Assembly (NCBI RefSeq): GCF_024733555.1
Contig: NZ_JANIOF010000003.1
Coordinates: 124,001-188,000 of the forward strand
Direction: 5' to 3'
Origin: Paenibacillus sp. SC116
GTDB lineage: Bacteria; Bacillota; Bacilli; Paenibacillales; Paenibacillaceae
Length of the DNA: 64,000 nt
A program made the translations under genes and the position numbers. Within the stretch, counting starts at the first letter, position 1. The number at the start of each line of letters is the position of its first letter. The notes beneath the pieces were generated by a model. The model ran no database searches and was not told the DNA's origin. It worked only from the letters and a program-made list of their open reading frames with translations. Positions 24,898 to 33,896 of the stretch are shown here, in pieces.

Positions 24898-25875
24898 TCA
24901 AATCAATCCATGTTTTTTGAGAATGGACAGCATGTAGCGTGCTCGGTTCGTATAGTTATGCTTGGCAATGGCTCTCCGTCCATTGCGTCTTACTTGTTCG
25001 CGTTCATGTGCGTTCGCCAAATAGTAGCGGGCAAGCTTCAACGTTTCCGCAGGAGATGAGGATAGTGCTGCATCACGGCCTGATTTGAGTAGTTGTCTTG
25101 TGGCAGGGGTGCTGTTTGTTAATAGAAATCCACCCGAACCGATTGCCTCATAGGTTCGCTGAGTAACCATGTCCGTATAATTTTGCAATCCCAATATAAT
25201 TTTTGCCGAGCTGTACACTTTATTTGTATCTTTATAGGGAATAGGTCCTTTAAGGTGCCTCTTCGGAATTTCTTTGCCGAGATAAGGTTTCATGTGAGCC
25301 CAGTTTCGCCCATAGAAGTCAATTTTGGCACCACTTTTGAGCAGCGGTTTTATAAGGGTATATAGGGATGTGCGACGATACAATTTGGGGTATTTTTGCA
25401 ATACATCTGGATAAGCATTGGCGACTACAGCAAAGTCCGCTGTATATTTGCGAATGGGCTTCAGTCTTCGATGCACGTTAGAATGAAATCCGAAATCCAT
25501 ATGTGCTGCTGAATAGCCTTGCTTGCGGAATACGTCGACTGTTTTCGGTGAAATGGTAAATACGAAGTCAGGCCGCATCCTACTTAATAGAGGCAAGGTG
25601 AAAACTTTTGTGAAATTAGGGTCTTCGGTGGACCAGTAAATCAAGGTTGTTTTGAACGTTGTCGCGAATTCTCGCATCATACGTTCGTTTTTTGGCGTAT
25701 GGTCAAGGCCCCAGCCTACAGAAATGAGGAGGTCTGGTTTATAGCTGGTCAATAGATTGGAGAGGGAATGTCTTGTTATGGGGCCTGATGTGCGTACTTC
25801 ATGACCAAGATCTCTAAGACCGTCGGGTAAGCCGTATGCCCATAACTTCCCGCGTTCCAGAAATAAAATTTTCAT
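24898..25875 (-). CDS. CgeB-like glycosyltransferase, copy 1
   Basis: 325 residues when started at ATG 25875, 5-6 bases after AAGGTGG; GTG 25884 lies in the site. It matches the next gene closely: ILFLERGKLWAYGLPDGLRDLGH, PDLLISVGWG, STEDPN, AAHMDFGFHSNVHRR and TQRTYEAIGSGGFLLTNS are counterparts at the same positions. As in other CgeB-like proteins, two Rossmann-type halves are expected. A partial sigma-K-like sequence upstream was not convincing. Target sugar and acceptor are unknown. Confidence 0.8.
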   Translation of the reverse strand: MKILFLERGKLWAYGLPDGLRDLGHEVRTSGPITRHSLSNLLTSYKPDLLISVGWGLDHTPKNERMMREFATTFKTTLIYWSTEDPNFTKVFTLPLLSRMRPDFVFTISPKTVDVFRKQGYSAAHMDFGFHSNVHRRLKPIRKYTADFAVVANAYPDVLQKYPKLYRRTSLYTLIKPLLKSGAKIDFYGRNWAHMKPYLGKEIPKRHLKGPIPYKDTNKVYSSAKIILGLQNYTDMVTQRTYEAIGSGGFLLTNSTPATRQLLKSGRDAALSSSPAETLKLARYYLANAHEREQVRRNGRRAIAKHNYTNRARYMLSILKKHGLI

Positions 25876-26175
25876 GACGACCACCTTCTGTCAGCCTTAG
25901 TTGGCCGGTTTATCATATTCCACAGCGGGTGCAGTGACGTATAGACGTTATCAATATATTCAAAATCCCAATAAGGGAGCAGGCTTTAACCTAGCAAGGG
26001 AAAAACGCATATAAAAAATGACGTTCTAGGTGTACATTCAAACGAACAATATATTTCCTCGTATGAAGGGGAATCAGCTAGTTATTTGGCGTGACTTCAA
26101 TTTGCCGATATTTACGTTAAGCGATATAATTGGGGTGATTATACACATTTAATGTGGAAAGAGAGCGAGATTAGT
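25876..26175. other. Divergent intergenic region
   Basis: 300 bases between a leftward glycosyltransferase and rightward YeeI gene. No gene is seen. It should hold both promoters; no clean consensus pair was found, and no strong Shine-Dalgarno element is visible before YeeI beyond AAAGAGAGCG. Confidence 0.3.
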
Positions 26176-26895
26176 ATGGGACGTAAATGGAACAATATTA
26201 AAGAAAAAAAGGCATCTAAAGATACGAATACGAGTCGTATCTATGCTAGGTTCGGTCGAGAAATTTACGTGGTCGCGAAGCAAGGTGAGCCTAATCCTGA
26301 ATCCAATCAGGCTTTGAAGTTCGTTATCGAGCGTGCCAAAACATACAACGTACCAAAAGCGATCATTGACCGTGCTGTTGAGAAAGCAAAAGGCGGCTCC
26401 GACGAGAACTATGAGGAGCTTCGCTATGAAGGCTTTGGACCGAATGGAACGATGATTATCGTAGACGCATTGACGAATAACGTGAACCGTACAGCATCTG
26501 AGGTTCGTGCTGCTTTTAACAAAAATGGCGGCAACCTTGGTGTGAGCGGCTCAGTAAGCTATATGTTTGACCAAACAGCGGTTATCGGCTTCGAAGGCAA
26601 GTCAGCAGACGAAGTATTGGAACTGCTTATGAATGCAGACCTTGATGTTCGTGACATTCTTGAAGAAGATGACGCGGTTATTATTTATGCGGAGCCTGAT
26701 CAATTCCATGCGGTGCAAGAGGCGTGCAAAGCTGCTGGCGTGACAGAATTTAGCGTTGCGGAGTTGACTATGCTGCCACAAACCTTTGTAGAACTAGCGG
26801 ACGATGCACAACCTCAATTCGACAAGTTGATCGATGCATTGGAAAACTTGGATGATGTGCAGCAGGTGTATCATAACCTGGAGGGTGACGAATAA
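26176..26895 (+). CDS. yeeI: YebC/PmpR-family regulator, YeeI type
   Basis: 239 residues, the length of B. subtilis YeeI. The start [20 protein letters not shown] and later [44 protein letters not shown] and [16 protein letters not shown] are the YebC signature blocks. YebC proteins bind DNA or the ribosome and have been linked to transcription control and to easing translation of polyproline; this paralog's job is not settled. I chose ATG 26176 because the family starts with MGRKW; the frame runs 8 codons further up. Confidence 0.93.
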   Translation: MGRKWNNIKEKKASKDTNTSRIYARFGREIYVVAKQGEPNPESNQALKFVIERAKTYNVPKAIIDRAVEKAKGGSDENYEELRYEGFGPNGTMIIVDALTNNVNRTASEVRAAFNKNGGNLGVSGSVSYMFDQTAVIGFEGKSADEVLELLMNADLDVRDILEEDDAVIIYAEPDQFHAVQEACKAAGVTEFSVAELTMLPQTFVELADDAQPQFDKLIDALENLDDVQQVYHNLEGDE

Positions 26896-27252
26896 GTCGA
26901 GCTCACTAATTTGTGAACAGCCTGAACCAAGGTTATTAATTGAGAAGATAGCCCATCAAACCATTGCTCACGGCTCAATGGGGGAGGGATTCTCATTATC
27001 GTTAGGATTTGTCTGAGGTTTGTCCATTATTCAGTGAAACAACATATCATACATGTTGTTTCCAGCGTACAGAGTGCGTTTCACACGCGAGATGGCCGCC
27101 GTGCTCGCGTGTGCCTCTGCTTCCAATTTCACTTCCCCTACCCCAGCTTCGTCTCATATAAAAACGATACTAACTAGTATGGATATAGAGATGTTACCTT
27201 TTTCTCTCCTCATTTTCATGTAACTAACAACGATTACATTTAAGAAATAAAC
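26896..27252. other. Intergenic region with hairpins, no gene
   Basis: A hairpin AAACAACAT / ATGTTGTTT at 27037-27061 could end the YeeI transcript. A further perfect 9-bp hairpin CACACGCGA / TCGCGTGTG lies at 27082-27113 in a GC-richer patch. No reading frame with a ribosome binding site was found. Confidence 0.4.
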
Positions 27253-27284
27253 AAAAAAGCAACCGCGAAATATCGCGATTGCTT
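27253..27284 (-). terminator. Terminator of udk
   Basis: Minus strand: AAGCAATCGCGA / TCGCGGTTGCTT hairpin (one G-T pair) followed by TTTTT. Confidence 0.85.
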
Positions 27285-27331
27285 GCATAGGAATGCTTGT
27301 CCAGTTCTATATAGAAAAGCTACGGTCTCGA

Positions 27332-27961
27332 TTATCTGGATGACCAGTCGCTCGTCAAATATTTTTCAGTCAAAATAGACAGCAATTGAATACCAACTTC
27401 ATTTTCTCCGCCTTCAGGGATAATGATGTCAGCGTATTTTTTGGATGGTTCGATAAATGCTTCGTGCATCGGTTTCACCGAGCGCAAATATTGTTGATGA
27501 ATGGACTGGATCGTACGACCGCGCTCCTCAATATCGCGCAATACGCGGCGAAGAATGCGAACATCCGGGTCTGTATCAACGAATACTTTAATATCGAGCA
27601 GTTGGCGCAAGTTTTCATCGGACAATACGTGGAGGCCCTCAATAATGACGATGTTGTTCGGCTTGAGCACGACAGTCTCGTCAGCTTTGCGGGAGTGTGT
27701 TGTAAAGTCATAGACAGGTGCATGAGCAACTTGACCTGATTTCAACACATTCAAGTTTTCAATTAACAGCTCGTTGTCAAAAACGAATGGATGATCAAAG
27801 TTGATCTGTCCACGCTCTGACATGCTGAGGTTAGAATGGTCCTTGTAATAGTTGTCTTGAGATATAAATGTCACTTTGTCTGAACCAAGACGATCAATGA
27901 CGGATCTTGCTACAGTTGTCTTGCCTGAGCCGGTGCCGCCGGCGATACCAATGATAAGCAT
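27332..27961 (-). CDS. udk: Uridine kinase
   Basis: 209 residues, the normal Udk length. The P-loop GGTGSGKTT comes at the very start, followed by ISQDNYYKD, FDHPFVFDNELL, PVYDFTTHSR, IIEGLHVL and VFVDTDPDVR: the canonical uridine/cytidine kinase motifs. It phosphorylates uridine and cytidine to UMP and CMP in pyrimidine salvage, in the cytoplasm. The start at ATG 27961 begins just before the P-loop as in other Udk proteins; AGGGAGG lies about 14 bases upstream, rather far. Confidence 0.96.
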   Translation of the reverse strand: MLIIGIAGGTGSGKTTVARSVIDRLGSDKVTFISQDNYYKDHSNLSMSERGQINFDHPFVFDNELLIENLNVLKSGQVAHAPVYDFTTHSRKADETVVLKPNNIVIIEGLHVLSDENLRQLLDIKVFVDTDPDVRILRRVLRDIEERGRTIQSIHQQYLRSVKPMHEAFIEPSKKYADIIIPEGGENEVGIQLLSILTEKYLTSDWSSR

Positions 27962-28102
27962 GGTGTTTGAGTAAACCTCCCTAGTGATGACTGCCGATAC
28001 GATTAAAGAGTATTCAAGAAATGAGGCTTTTGAAAAGCACCGTTTTGAACACACAATTATAGTATTTTAGCACAGGTCACATTTATTTTCATCTGTGAGG
28101 CC

Positions 28103-29827
28103 TTATAGTTGCTGACTTTTTCGATATTCGTTAGGGGAGACACCAACTTGTTTCTTGAATACTTTGCTAAAATATTTCTCATCTGGAATTCCTACCATAG
28201 CCGCAACTTGTGAAATGCGCAGATGTGGGTTCATGAGCAGCAGCTTTGCCTTTTTTGTACGAATCGCTGCTAAATAGTCGGACAAGTTAATGCCGAATTG
28301 CTGTTTAAATTTACGTGAAATATATTCACGGCTGACGAAGAAGCGCTGTGCCATCTCTTGCAGCGAAATATCCTGATGATAATGCTGTTCAACATATTTA
28401 GCGATATCGAAAATGATGTGCTGTTCTTGGCCTTGCTGCATATAGCAGGCATCAGCCAATAGGGTTAGCTCTTGCAGCCACAAGCGCTGCCATGCATCTA
28501 GTGAAAATGGCTCTGCGATATGCGGTGAAGCGTGCGCTTGCGCCAGTTGCGACGGGTATTGTCGCAGCAGCTGCGCAGCGGCTTCGCCAATTGCTTCATG
28601 CGCGATATTGGCGCGAATCGTTTCCCATTCGCGATAGCTGGCATGAAGCAGCTTCGGGGTTATATATCCCGTAGCCCGAACCGCTTCAATGAACGGCTGC
28701 AATGCCTCTGCCATTTGAGCGGCGCTGCCGCTTAGCACGGCTAGCTTCCAGTTCTCTTCATAGGCGGATAAGCGAATCGACTTCAAACTCTCTGCGACAG
28801 CTCCAGGTGTGGATACACCTGCTGCTCCTGTTGCAGCACCAACGTGTGAGTTGCTTGCAGTTGTCGTACCACTTTCAGCAGATGCAGTTGTAGAAGCTGT
28901 TGCTGGGATACGATGAAGATAACGGTCTCCAATCAGCAGATTGCGTTCGAACAATGCTTGCTTCGCTTCTTCATAGCACTGTGCCATGCCTCCTAGGAAA
29001 GTTCGAACGCCGCTGCATCCAAAATGCAATCTGCGATGCAAGGTTCGGTATAACGCTTCGTTTATATCCTGCAGCAGGATGTCCAGCGCCTCCGTTTGCT
29101 GCCAGAGAACGATTACGATCTCACCAGGGGAGTTCCAGCGGCGAAATACAACGCCGCGCTTGCAGCTGTCATTTACATATTCAGACATAATGTTGACGAG
29201 TGAAAAATAAAGCAGGTCGCGATGTTGACGGAATCGCTGCTTGAACGCCTCGTCGTCCGCATCTACATACACAAGAGCTAAGCGAATTTGCTCCATGTTA
29301 ATCGGCAGTTCAAAGCTCTGCTGAATTCGACGTATGGTAGATAACTGTGCGCTCGGATCATCAATTAAGCTCGACCATAGTTTCTCGCTGACGACCGGTT
29401 TGAATTCATTCATTTGAATTTGCTGCTGATTGCGCTTGCTGCGCTCTGCTTCTTCCTTACTCCACGCCTCGACAGCTCTTCCGATTGCTTCATTAACGCT
29501 ATCTGGTTCGATTGGCTTCAGCAAATAATCAATTCCACCATGCTGGAGCGTGTGACGTACTAGATTGAAGTCTCCATGTCCGCTAATGGCAATTAGCTTT
29601 GTGTTCGGACTATGCTCGCTAATCCATTCCATCAGCTTCATGCCGTTTACATTTGGCATCATCATATCTGTCATAATAATTTGCGGTTTGTGCTGCTGGA
29701 TATAGGCAATCGCCTGTTCCCCGTCAGCAGCTTCATCGACTTGTTCAATGCCGTGCTTCTGCCAATCGACGAGCAGGCGAATGGCAGCTCTTACATGAGC
29801 TTCATCATCAACGATAAGTACCTTCAT
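28103..29827 (-). CDS. YesN-type response regulator with AraC DNA-binding domain
   Basis: 574 residues. Receiver domain 1-120: VLIVDDEAHVR, phospho-acceptor Asp in IIMTDMMMP, Lys in LLKPIEP. A long middle region of YesN type contains an Ala/Thr/Ser-rich insert (around ASTTASAESGTTTAS). The C-terminal AraC double helix-turn-helix ends VAAMVGIPDEKYFSKVFKK and GVSPNEYRK. Its ATG overlaps the kinase stop (ATGA) with GGAGG ~12 bases upstream, so the two are translationally coupled. It probably activates the divergent sugar ABC transporter genes in response to the kinase. Confidence 0.93.
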   Translation of the reverse strand: MKVLIVDDEAHVRAAIRLLVDWQKHGIEQVDEAADGEQAIAYIQQHKPQIIMTDMMMPNVNGMKLMEWISEHSPNTKLIAISGHGDFNLVRHTLQHGGIDYLLKPIEPDSVNEAIGRAVEAWSKEEAERSKRNQQQIQMNEFKPVVSEKLWSSLIDDPSAQLSTIRRIQQSFELPINMEQIRLALVYVDADDEAFKQRFRQHRDLLYFSLVNIMSEYVNDSCKRGVVFRRWNSPGEIVIVLWQQTEALDILLQDINEALYRTLHRRLHFGCSGVRTFLGGMAQCYEEAKQALFERNLLIGDRYLHRIPATASTTASAESGTTTASNSHVGAATGAAGVSTPGAVAESLKSIRLSAYEENWKLAVLSGSAAQMAEALQPFIEAVRATGYITPKLLHASYREWETIRANIAHEAIGEAAAQLLRQYPSQLAQAHASPHIAEPFSLDAWQRLWLQELTLLADACYMQQGQEQHIIFDIAKYVEQHYHQDISLQEMAQRFFVSREYISRKFKQQFGINLSDYLAAIRTKKAKLLLMNPHLRISQVAAMVGIPDEKYFSKVFKKQVGVSPNEYRKSQQL

Positions 29828-31701
29828 TCCGTTTCTCGTCCTCCTACTTTCAATAAAATCTGCACGCTCGTTCCGTGCGGAACGACAGCTTCTAGCTGCA
29901 TGGACACAGGATAGCTGTTAAAGAGCTGGAGCCGTGTCATTACATTAACAAGTCCGATACCGCTTACGCTTTCCTCGGATGGAGCATCGCCATCCATATA
30001 TAAAGACTTCTCTTCTTCTTGGTTAGAGAGTAGGTTCGGTTCGTACATAATCGTGCTTCGTTTCGTCGGTATAGGTGCAGCACCTGCTGCTTGCAGTTCC
30101 TCATTCAGAAGCGTGAGCTTATCCGGTGCAATGCCGAAGCCGTTGTCTTGCACGATAATTTCTAGCGTATCCGAAGCATGCCAACTGCTTGTGATTCGCA
30201 GCAACCCTCCATGAATCGTACGATCAAGTCCATGTTTAAAATAGTTCTCAACAATCGGTTGTAGTGTCATCTTCGGTACGATGACAGAAAGTGTAGAAGG
30301 ATCGATATCTATTTCTACCTCAAATACATGCTCGAATCGTTGGCCTTGCAGCTGCAAGTAAGCTTTCACATGATCTACCTCTTCGCGCAAGGAAGCCGTG
30401 CTCTCATTATTATACATGCTGTAGCGCATCATTTTTGCTACTGCAGAGAGAAGCGAGTAGATGTGCGGTGCATCGTGCTTCAGAGCTAATGTACCGATGG
30501 ATTGCAAGACATTGTTCATAAAATGCGGATTGATCTGCGCTTGCAATGCTTTGAGCTGATTGGTTTTATTCGCAAGCTCAAGCTTATATTCCTGATCGAT
30601 CAAGTCATTAATCGTCTTCATCATATCGCGGAATCGCTTGGACATTATGCCGATTTCGTCGTGGCTGTCCACTTTAATATTGACGTTTATTTTTCCTGCT
30701 TGGATTTGATTCATATAGCGCATAAGCTGCGCAATTGGCTTCGTAATTCGAATCGATATCCAAAGGGTAGCGCCGATGATAATTAGTGTTGATATCGATA
30801 ACAGAACCATATTAAACATCAGGGTTCGGTTCGTATCTTGCAGCAAGTACCGCTTCGGCATTTCTTTTATTACTGTCCATTGGGCGATAGGGGAGTCTAT
30901 GCTTTCATGGACAAATAAAGCGTTGTCATATTCAAAGTTGCCTTTCATTTCTGGTGTTAACAAGCTATCGCTTAACCATGGCTTCTGCAACGCCTTGCCT
31001 AGCAATGTCTTGTCATCTGCGTACATCACAAAGCCGTTTTGATCAAGTATATAGAGCCGCTCCTTGTCCTTCGCATATAGTTGATCGGTAATTTCAGAGA
31101 TAGCTTCCAGTTTCACATCAATCGAAAGTATACCTAATTCCTTCGTAGACGGAATCTTGTAAATTGGGCGGTGCAGCGTGAAGATAGGAACGCTTGGCTT
31201 CCATTGGGTAGTTGGAGCAAAGCCGTATGTCTCGCTCATATAGGTCGGCTGAATTTGAATTCCCTGCTTCGCGTAGTTGGCCGCAGGGGCATACGGTTCT
31301 GCCTCGTATTTGCGGTAAGGCAGGCTTTGCGCGACCAGAATGGCTCGCTTTACTTCGCTGCGGTACAAATACACTTGATGGACATGGCGCATCGAAGACT
31401 CGATATTTTGCATGACAGCGTAAGCTTGTGCTTCCATATACGTATCATCGTAGCCACGTTCGAGCATCCTGAAAAATTCAAAGTTCGTATAGACGAACAA
31501 CGAAGATTGATTCAAATCATGCAGCATATTTTGCAAATTGTGTTTCCCTTGATAGATGAGCTTCTCGTTCTCTTCTAGCGTACGTTCCTGCAAAGATTGA
31601 TAGTTATTTATGTACGTAATGACCATCGTTGACATCGTCGGTACGATTGTGGCGATGAGCAGCAGTGTGATCAGCTTCGTTCGAATACGGTTCCAGCGCA
31701 T
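29824..31701 (-). CDS. YesM-type sensor histidine kinase
   Basis: 625 residues. An N-terminal membrane segment, a ~250-residue extracellular sensor, a second membrane segment (LLSISTLIIIGATLWISI), HAMP, then the His_kinase domain with INPHFMNNVLQSIG (the phospho-acceptor His) and a HATPase domain with ENYFKHG and VQDNGFGI. It belongs to the LytS/YesM class controlling sugar uptake. I chose ATG 31701, 6 bases after GGGGGG; a TTG at 31719 is the alternative. It is divergent from the ABC transporter genes, which it is expected to regulate through YesN. Confidence 0.93.
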   Translation of the reverse strand: MRWNRIRTKLITLLLIATIVPTMSTMVITYINNYQSLQERTLEENEKLIYQGKHNLQNMLHDLNQSSLFVYTNFEFFRMLERGYDDTYMEAQAYAVMQNIESSMRHVHQVYLYRSEVKRAILVAQSLPYRKYEAEPYAPAANYAKQGIQIQPTYMSETYGFAPTTQWKPSVPIFTLHRPIYKIPSTKELGILSIDVKLEAISEITDQLYAKDKERLYILDQNGFVMYADDKTLLGKALQKPWLSDSLLTPEMKGNFEYDNALFVHESIDSPIAQWTVIKEMPKRYLLQDTNRTLMFNMVLLSISTLIIIGATLWISIRITKPIAQLMRYMNQIQAGKINVNIKVDSHDEIGIMSKRFRDMMKTINDLIDQEYKLELANKTNQLKALQAQINPHFMNNVLQSIGTLALKHDAPHIYSLLSAVAKMMRYSMYNNESTASLREEVDHVKAYLQLQGQRFEHVFEVEIDIDPSTLSVIVPKMTLQPIVENYFKHGLDRTIHGGLLRITSSWHASDTLEIIVQDNGFGIAPDKLTLLNEELQAAGAAPIPTKRSTIMYEPNLLSNQEEEKSLYMDGDAPSEESVSGIGLVNVMTRLQLFNSYPVSMQLEAVVPHGTSVQILLKVGGRETE

Positions 31702-31875
31702 GTTCAGCCCCCCGGTCAATATTTTACACCAATCCGTTCATATCCATCGGTGTTGTCTCATTCGCAAGCAATTCATAATGAGAATATCACAGGATATTTG
31801 AAAGGATAAGCAGGAAATCGATCAACAGCAGATTTTGATCGGATCGTCCTATTTCACAATAAAGGGGTGTAGCGG

Positions 31876-32757
31876 ATGTCGCGCAAAGCTTGGTCACAGC
31901 TAGGTCAACAATTGTTCTTCGTCGGACCGGCAACCTTCTTCTTTATGATTATCGTAGGAATTCCATTTTTGATGGGGATGTACTACTCGTTCACGGATTG
32001 GAATGGAGTTGCTGGAACGGTAGCATGGGTCGGACTTGATAACTTCAAAGCGATCTTCAGCAGCGATTCCGATTATTTTGCAGCGTTTTGGTTTACGGTT
32101 AAATTTACGGCAGTTGGTGTTGTACTTACGAATGTACTTGGCTTTGTAATCGCCTATGTACTGACGAAGCCGCTTAAGATGCGCAATGCACTGCGTACGA
32201 TATTTTTTATGCCAAATGTAATCGGCGGATTGCTGCTCGGTTTTATCTGGCAGTTCATATTCGTAAAAGGATTCGCTACACTTGGCGAATTAACAGGCTG
32301 GTCCTTCTTCAATCTTCCGTGGTTGGGCGATGAGACCACAGGATTTTGGGGTATCGTGATCGTATTTGTGTGGCAGACAGCGGGTTACTTGATGGTCATT
32401 TACATTGCTGCACTCACGAACGTACCGAAAGATATCATGGAAGCCGCTGAGATCGATGGTGCATCTCGTTGGCAGGTATTGAAAAATGTGATTATGCCGC
32501 TTGTAATGTCTGCAGTTACGGTGTGTTTGTTCCTAGCGATTTCTTGGTCATTCAAAATGTTTGATTTGAACTTGTCGCTGACGAAAGGCGGACCGTTCAA
32601 GTCTACAGAGTCAGTAGCGCTCAATATTTATTTGGAGGCATTCCAAAATAACCGCTACGGCTTAGGTGCAGCGAAAGCATTCATCTTCTTTGTTATCGTA
32701 GCGCTTATCACGCTCATCCAAGTACGCATCACGAAGAGCAAGGAGGTTGAAGCGTAA
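31876..32757 (+). CDS. Carbohydrate ABC transporter permease (MalF/UgpA-like)
   Basis: 293 residues with six membrane segments. The EAA loop that contacts the ATPase is AAEIDGASRWQVLKNVIMPLV. The opening GPATFFFMIIVGIPFLMGMYYSFTDW is usual for the first permease of CUT1 sugar systems. AAAGGGGTG precedes the ATG. It overlaps the next permease gene by one base (TAATG). The substrate is unknown; no ATPase gene is here, so a shared MsmX-type ATPase elsewhere is likely, as in other such systems. Confidence 0.93.
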   Translation: MSRKAWSQLGQQLFFVGPATFFFMIIVGIPFLMGMYYSFTDWNGVAGTVAWVGLDNFKAIFSSDSDYFAAFWFTVKFTAVGVVLTNVLGFVIAYVLTKPLKMRNALRTIFFMPNVIGGLLLGFIWQFIFVKGFATLGELTGWSFFNLPWLGDETTGFWGIVIVFVWQTAGYLMVIYIAALTNVPKDIMEAAEIDGASRWQVLKNVIMPLVMSAVTVCLFLAISWSFKMFDLNLSLTKGGPFKSTESVALNIYLEAFQNNRYGLGAAKAFIFFVIVALITLIQVRITKSKEVEA

Positions 32758-33596
32758 TGAAAAAGCTAAGAAGGAACTATTCTGGTAAAACGTTTATCGT
32801 GGAAATCGTTATGGTCTTAATGGGCTTACTGTTCCTTGTTCCGTTCTATTTCTTGCTCGTCAATTCCGTAAAGTCATTCGGTGACTTGCTGACCAATGCG
32901 GCTAGCTGGCCTACGACGTTCGAATGGGGCAATTATCAGCGTGCGTGGGAAATTACAGAGTTCCCTAAAGCTTTTATGAACTCATTACTGATTACAGTTG
33001 TTAGTATTTTGCTTATCGCATTAATAAGCTCGATGGCAGCGTATCGTATGGTGCGTCATAATAGCCGTTTTAATAAAGTGCTGTTCATGATCTTTGTGGC
33101 GGCTATGGTTATTCCGTTCCAATCCGTTATGATTCCACTTGTTAAAGTAACGGGATGGCTCGACTTGGCGAACAGCCGCACGGGACTCATCCTCTGTTAT
33201 CTCGGTTTTGGAGCACCGCTTTCGATCTTCTTGTTCCACGGATTTATTAAATCCGTACCGCTGGAGGTGGAAGAAGCAGCTGTTGTAGATGGATGTACGC
33301 CTTATTCGGTCTATTGGAAAATTGTATTCCCATTGTTGAAGCCAATGCTCGTTACCGTCATTATTTTGAACAGCCTCTGGATATGGAATGACTACTTGCT
33401 TCCTTCCTTAATGCTGCAAAGTGATGCGCTGCACACGATTCCGATCGCAACGTATGCGTTGTTCGGCCAATATACGAAGCAGTGGGATTTGGCGCTGCCG
33501 GCACTAACACTTGGCATTCTGCCGATCATTATCTTCTTCTTGGCGATGCAAAAGTACATTATAGAGGGTATTACGGCTGGCTCCGTAAAAGGCTAA
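32757..33596 (+). CDS. Carbohydrate ABC transporter permease (MalG-like)
   Basis: 279 residues with six membrane segments. The EAA loop is AAVVDGCTPYSVYWKIVFPLLKP; the C-terminal WNDYLLPSLML and ALFGQYTKQWDL segments are typical of the second permease of CUT1 systems. The start overlaps the first permease stop. With the lipoprotein at 33897 it forms the importer for a mono- or oligosaccharide. Confidence 0.93.
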   Translation: MKKLRRNYSGKTFIVEIVMVLMGLLFLVPFYFLLVNSVKSFGDLLTNAASWPTTFEWGNYQRAWEITEFPKAFMNSLLITVVSILLIALISSMAAYRMVRHNSRFNKVLFMIFVAAMVIPFQSVMIPLVKVTGWLDLANSRTGLILCYLGFGAPLSIFLFHGFIKSVPLEVEEAAVVDGCTPYSVYWKIVFPLLKPMLVTVIILNSLWIWNDYLLPSLMLQSDALHTIPIATYALFGQYTKQWDLALPALTLGILPIIIFFLAMQKYIIEGITAGSVKG

Positions 33597-33758
33597 TGGT
33601 TGTGGGATGTTTGGGATATAGGGATATTCAACGGAGTTGATCATTTGGCACATTAACTTTTGAATGTGATCCTTAATGACTGTTATTTCTATCTATCTTC
33701 AATCATTAGGTCCTATCATCCGATCAATGAATTACACCTTAGTGGTCAATTATGTCAG

Positions 33759-33772
33759 TGTAATCGCTTACA
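33759..33772 (+). promoter_or_regulatory. Possible cre (CcpA) site upstream of the binding-protein gene
   Basis: TGTAATCGCTTACA fits the cre consensus TGWAANCGNTNWCA and is nearly symmetric. A TATACT at 33783 could be a -10 box, placing the site over the -35 region, as in catabolite-repressed genes. The 300-base gap before the binding-protein gene shows nothing else. The call is tentative. Confidence 0.4.
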
Positions 33773-33896
33773 AATTAGCAGGTATACTAAGTTTGTAAAT
33801 AAGATTCGTACTTATCGAAGGTGCCATTATTGTCGTAATAAAAAGGTAGAGCGAAGAAGTCAGCTGCATAAGCAGTTGAATGGGGAGGGCTTACGG

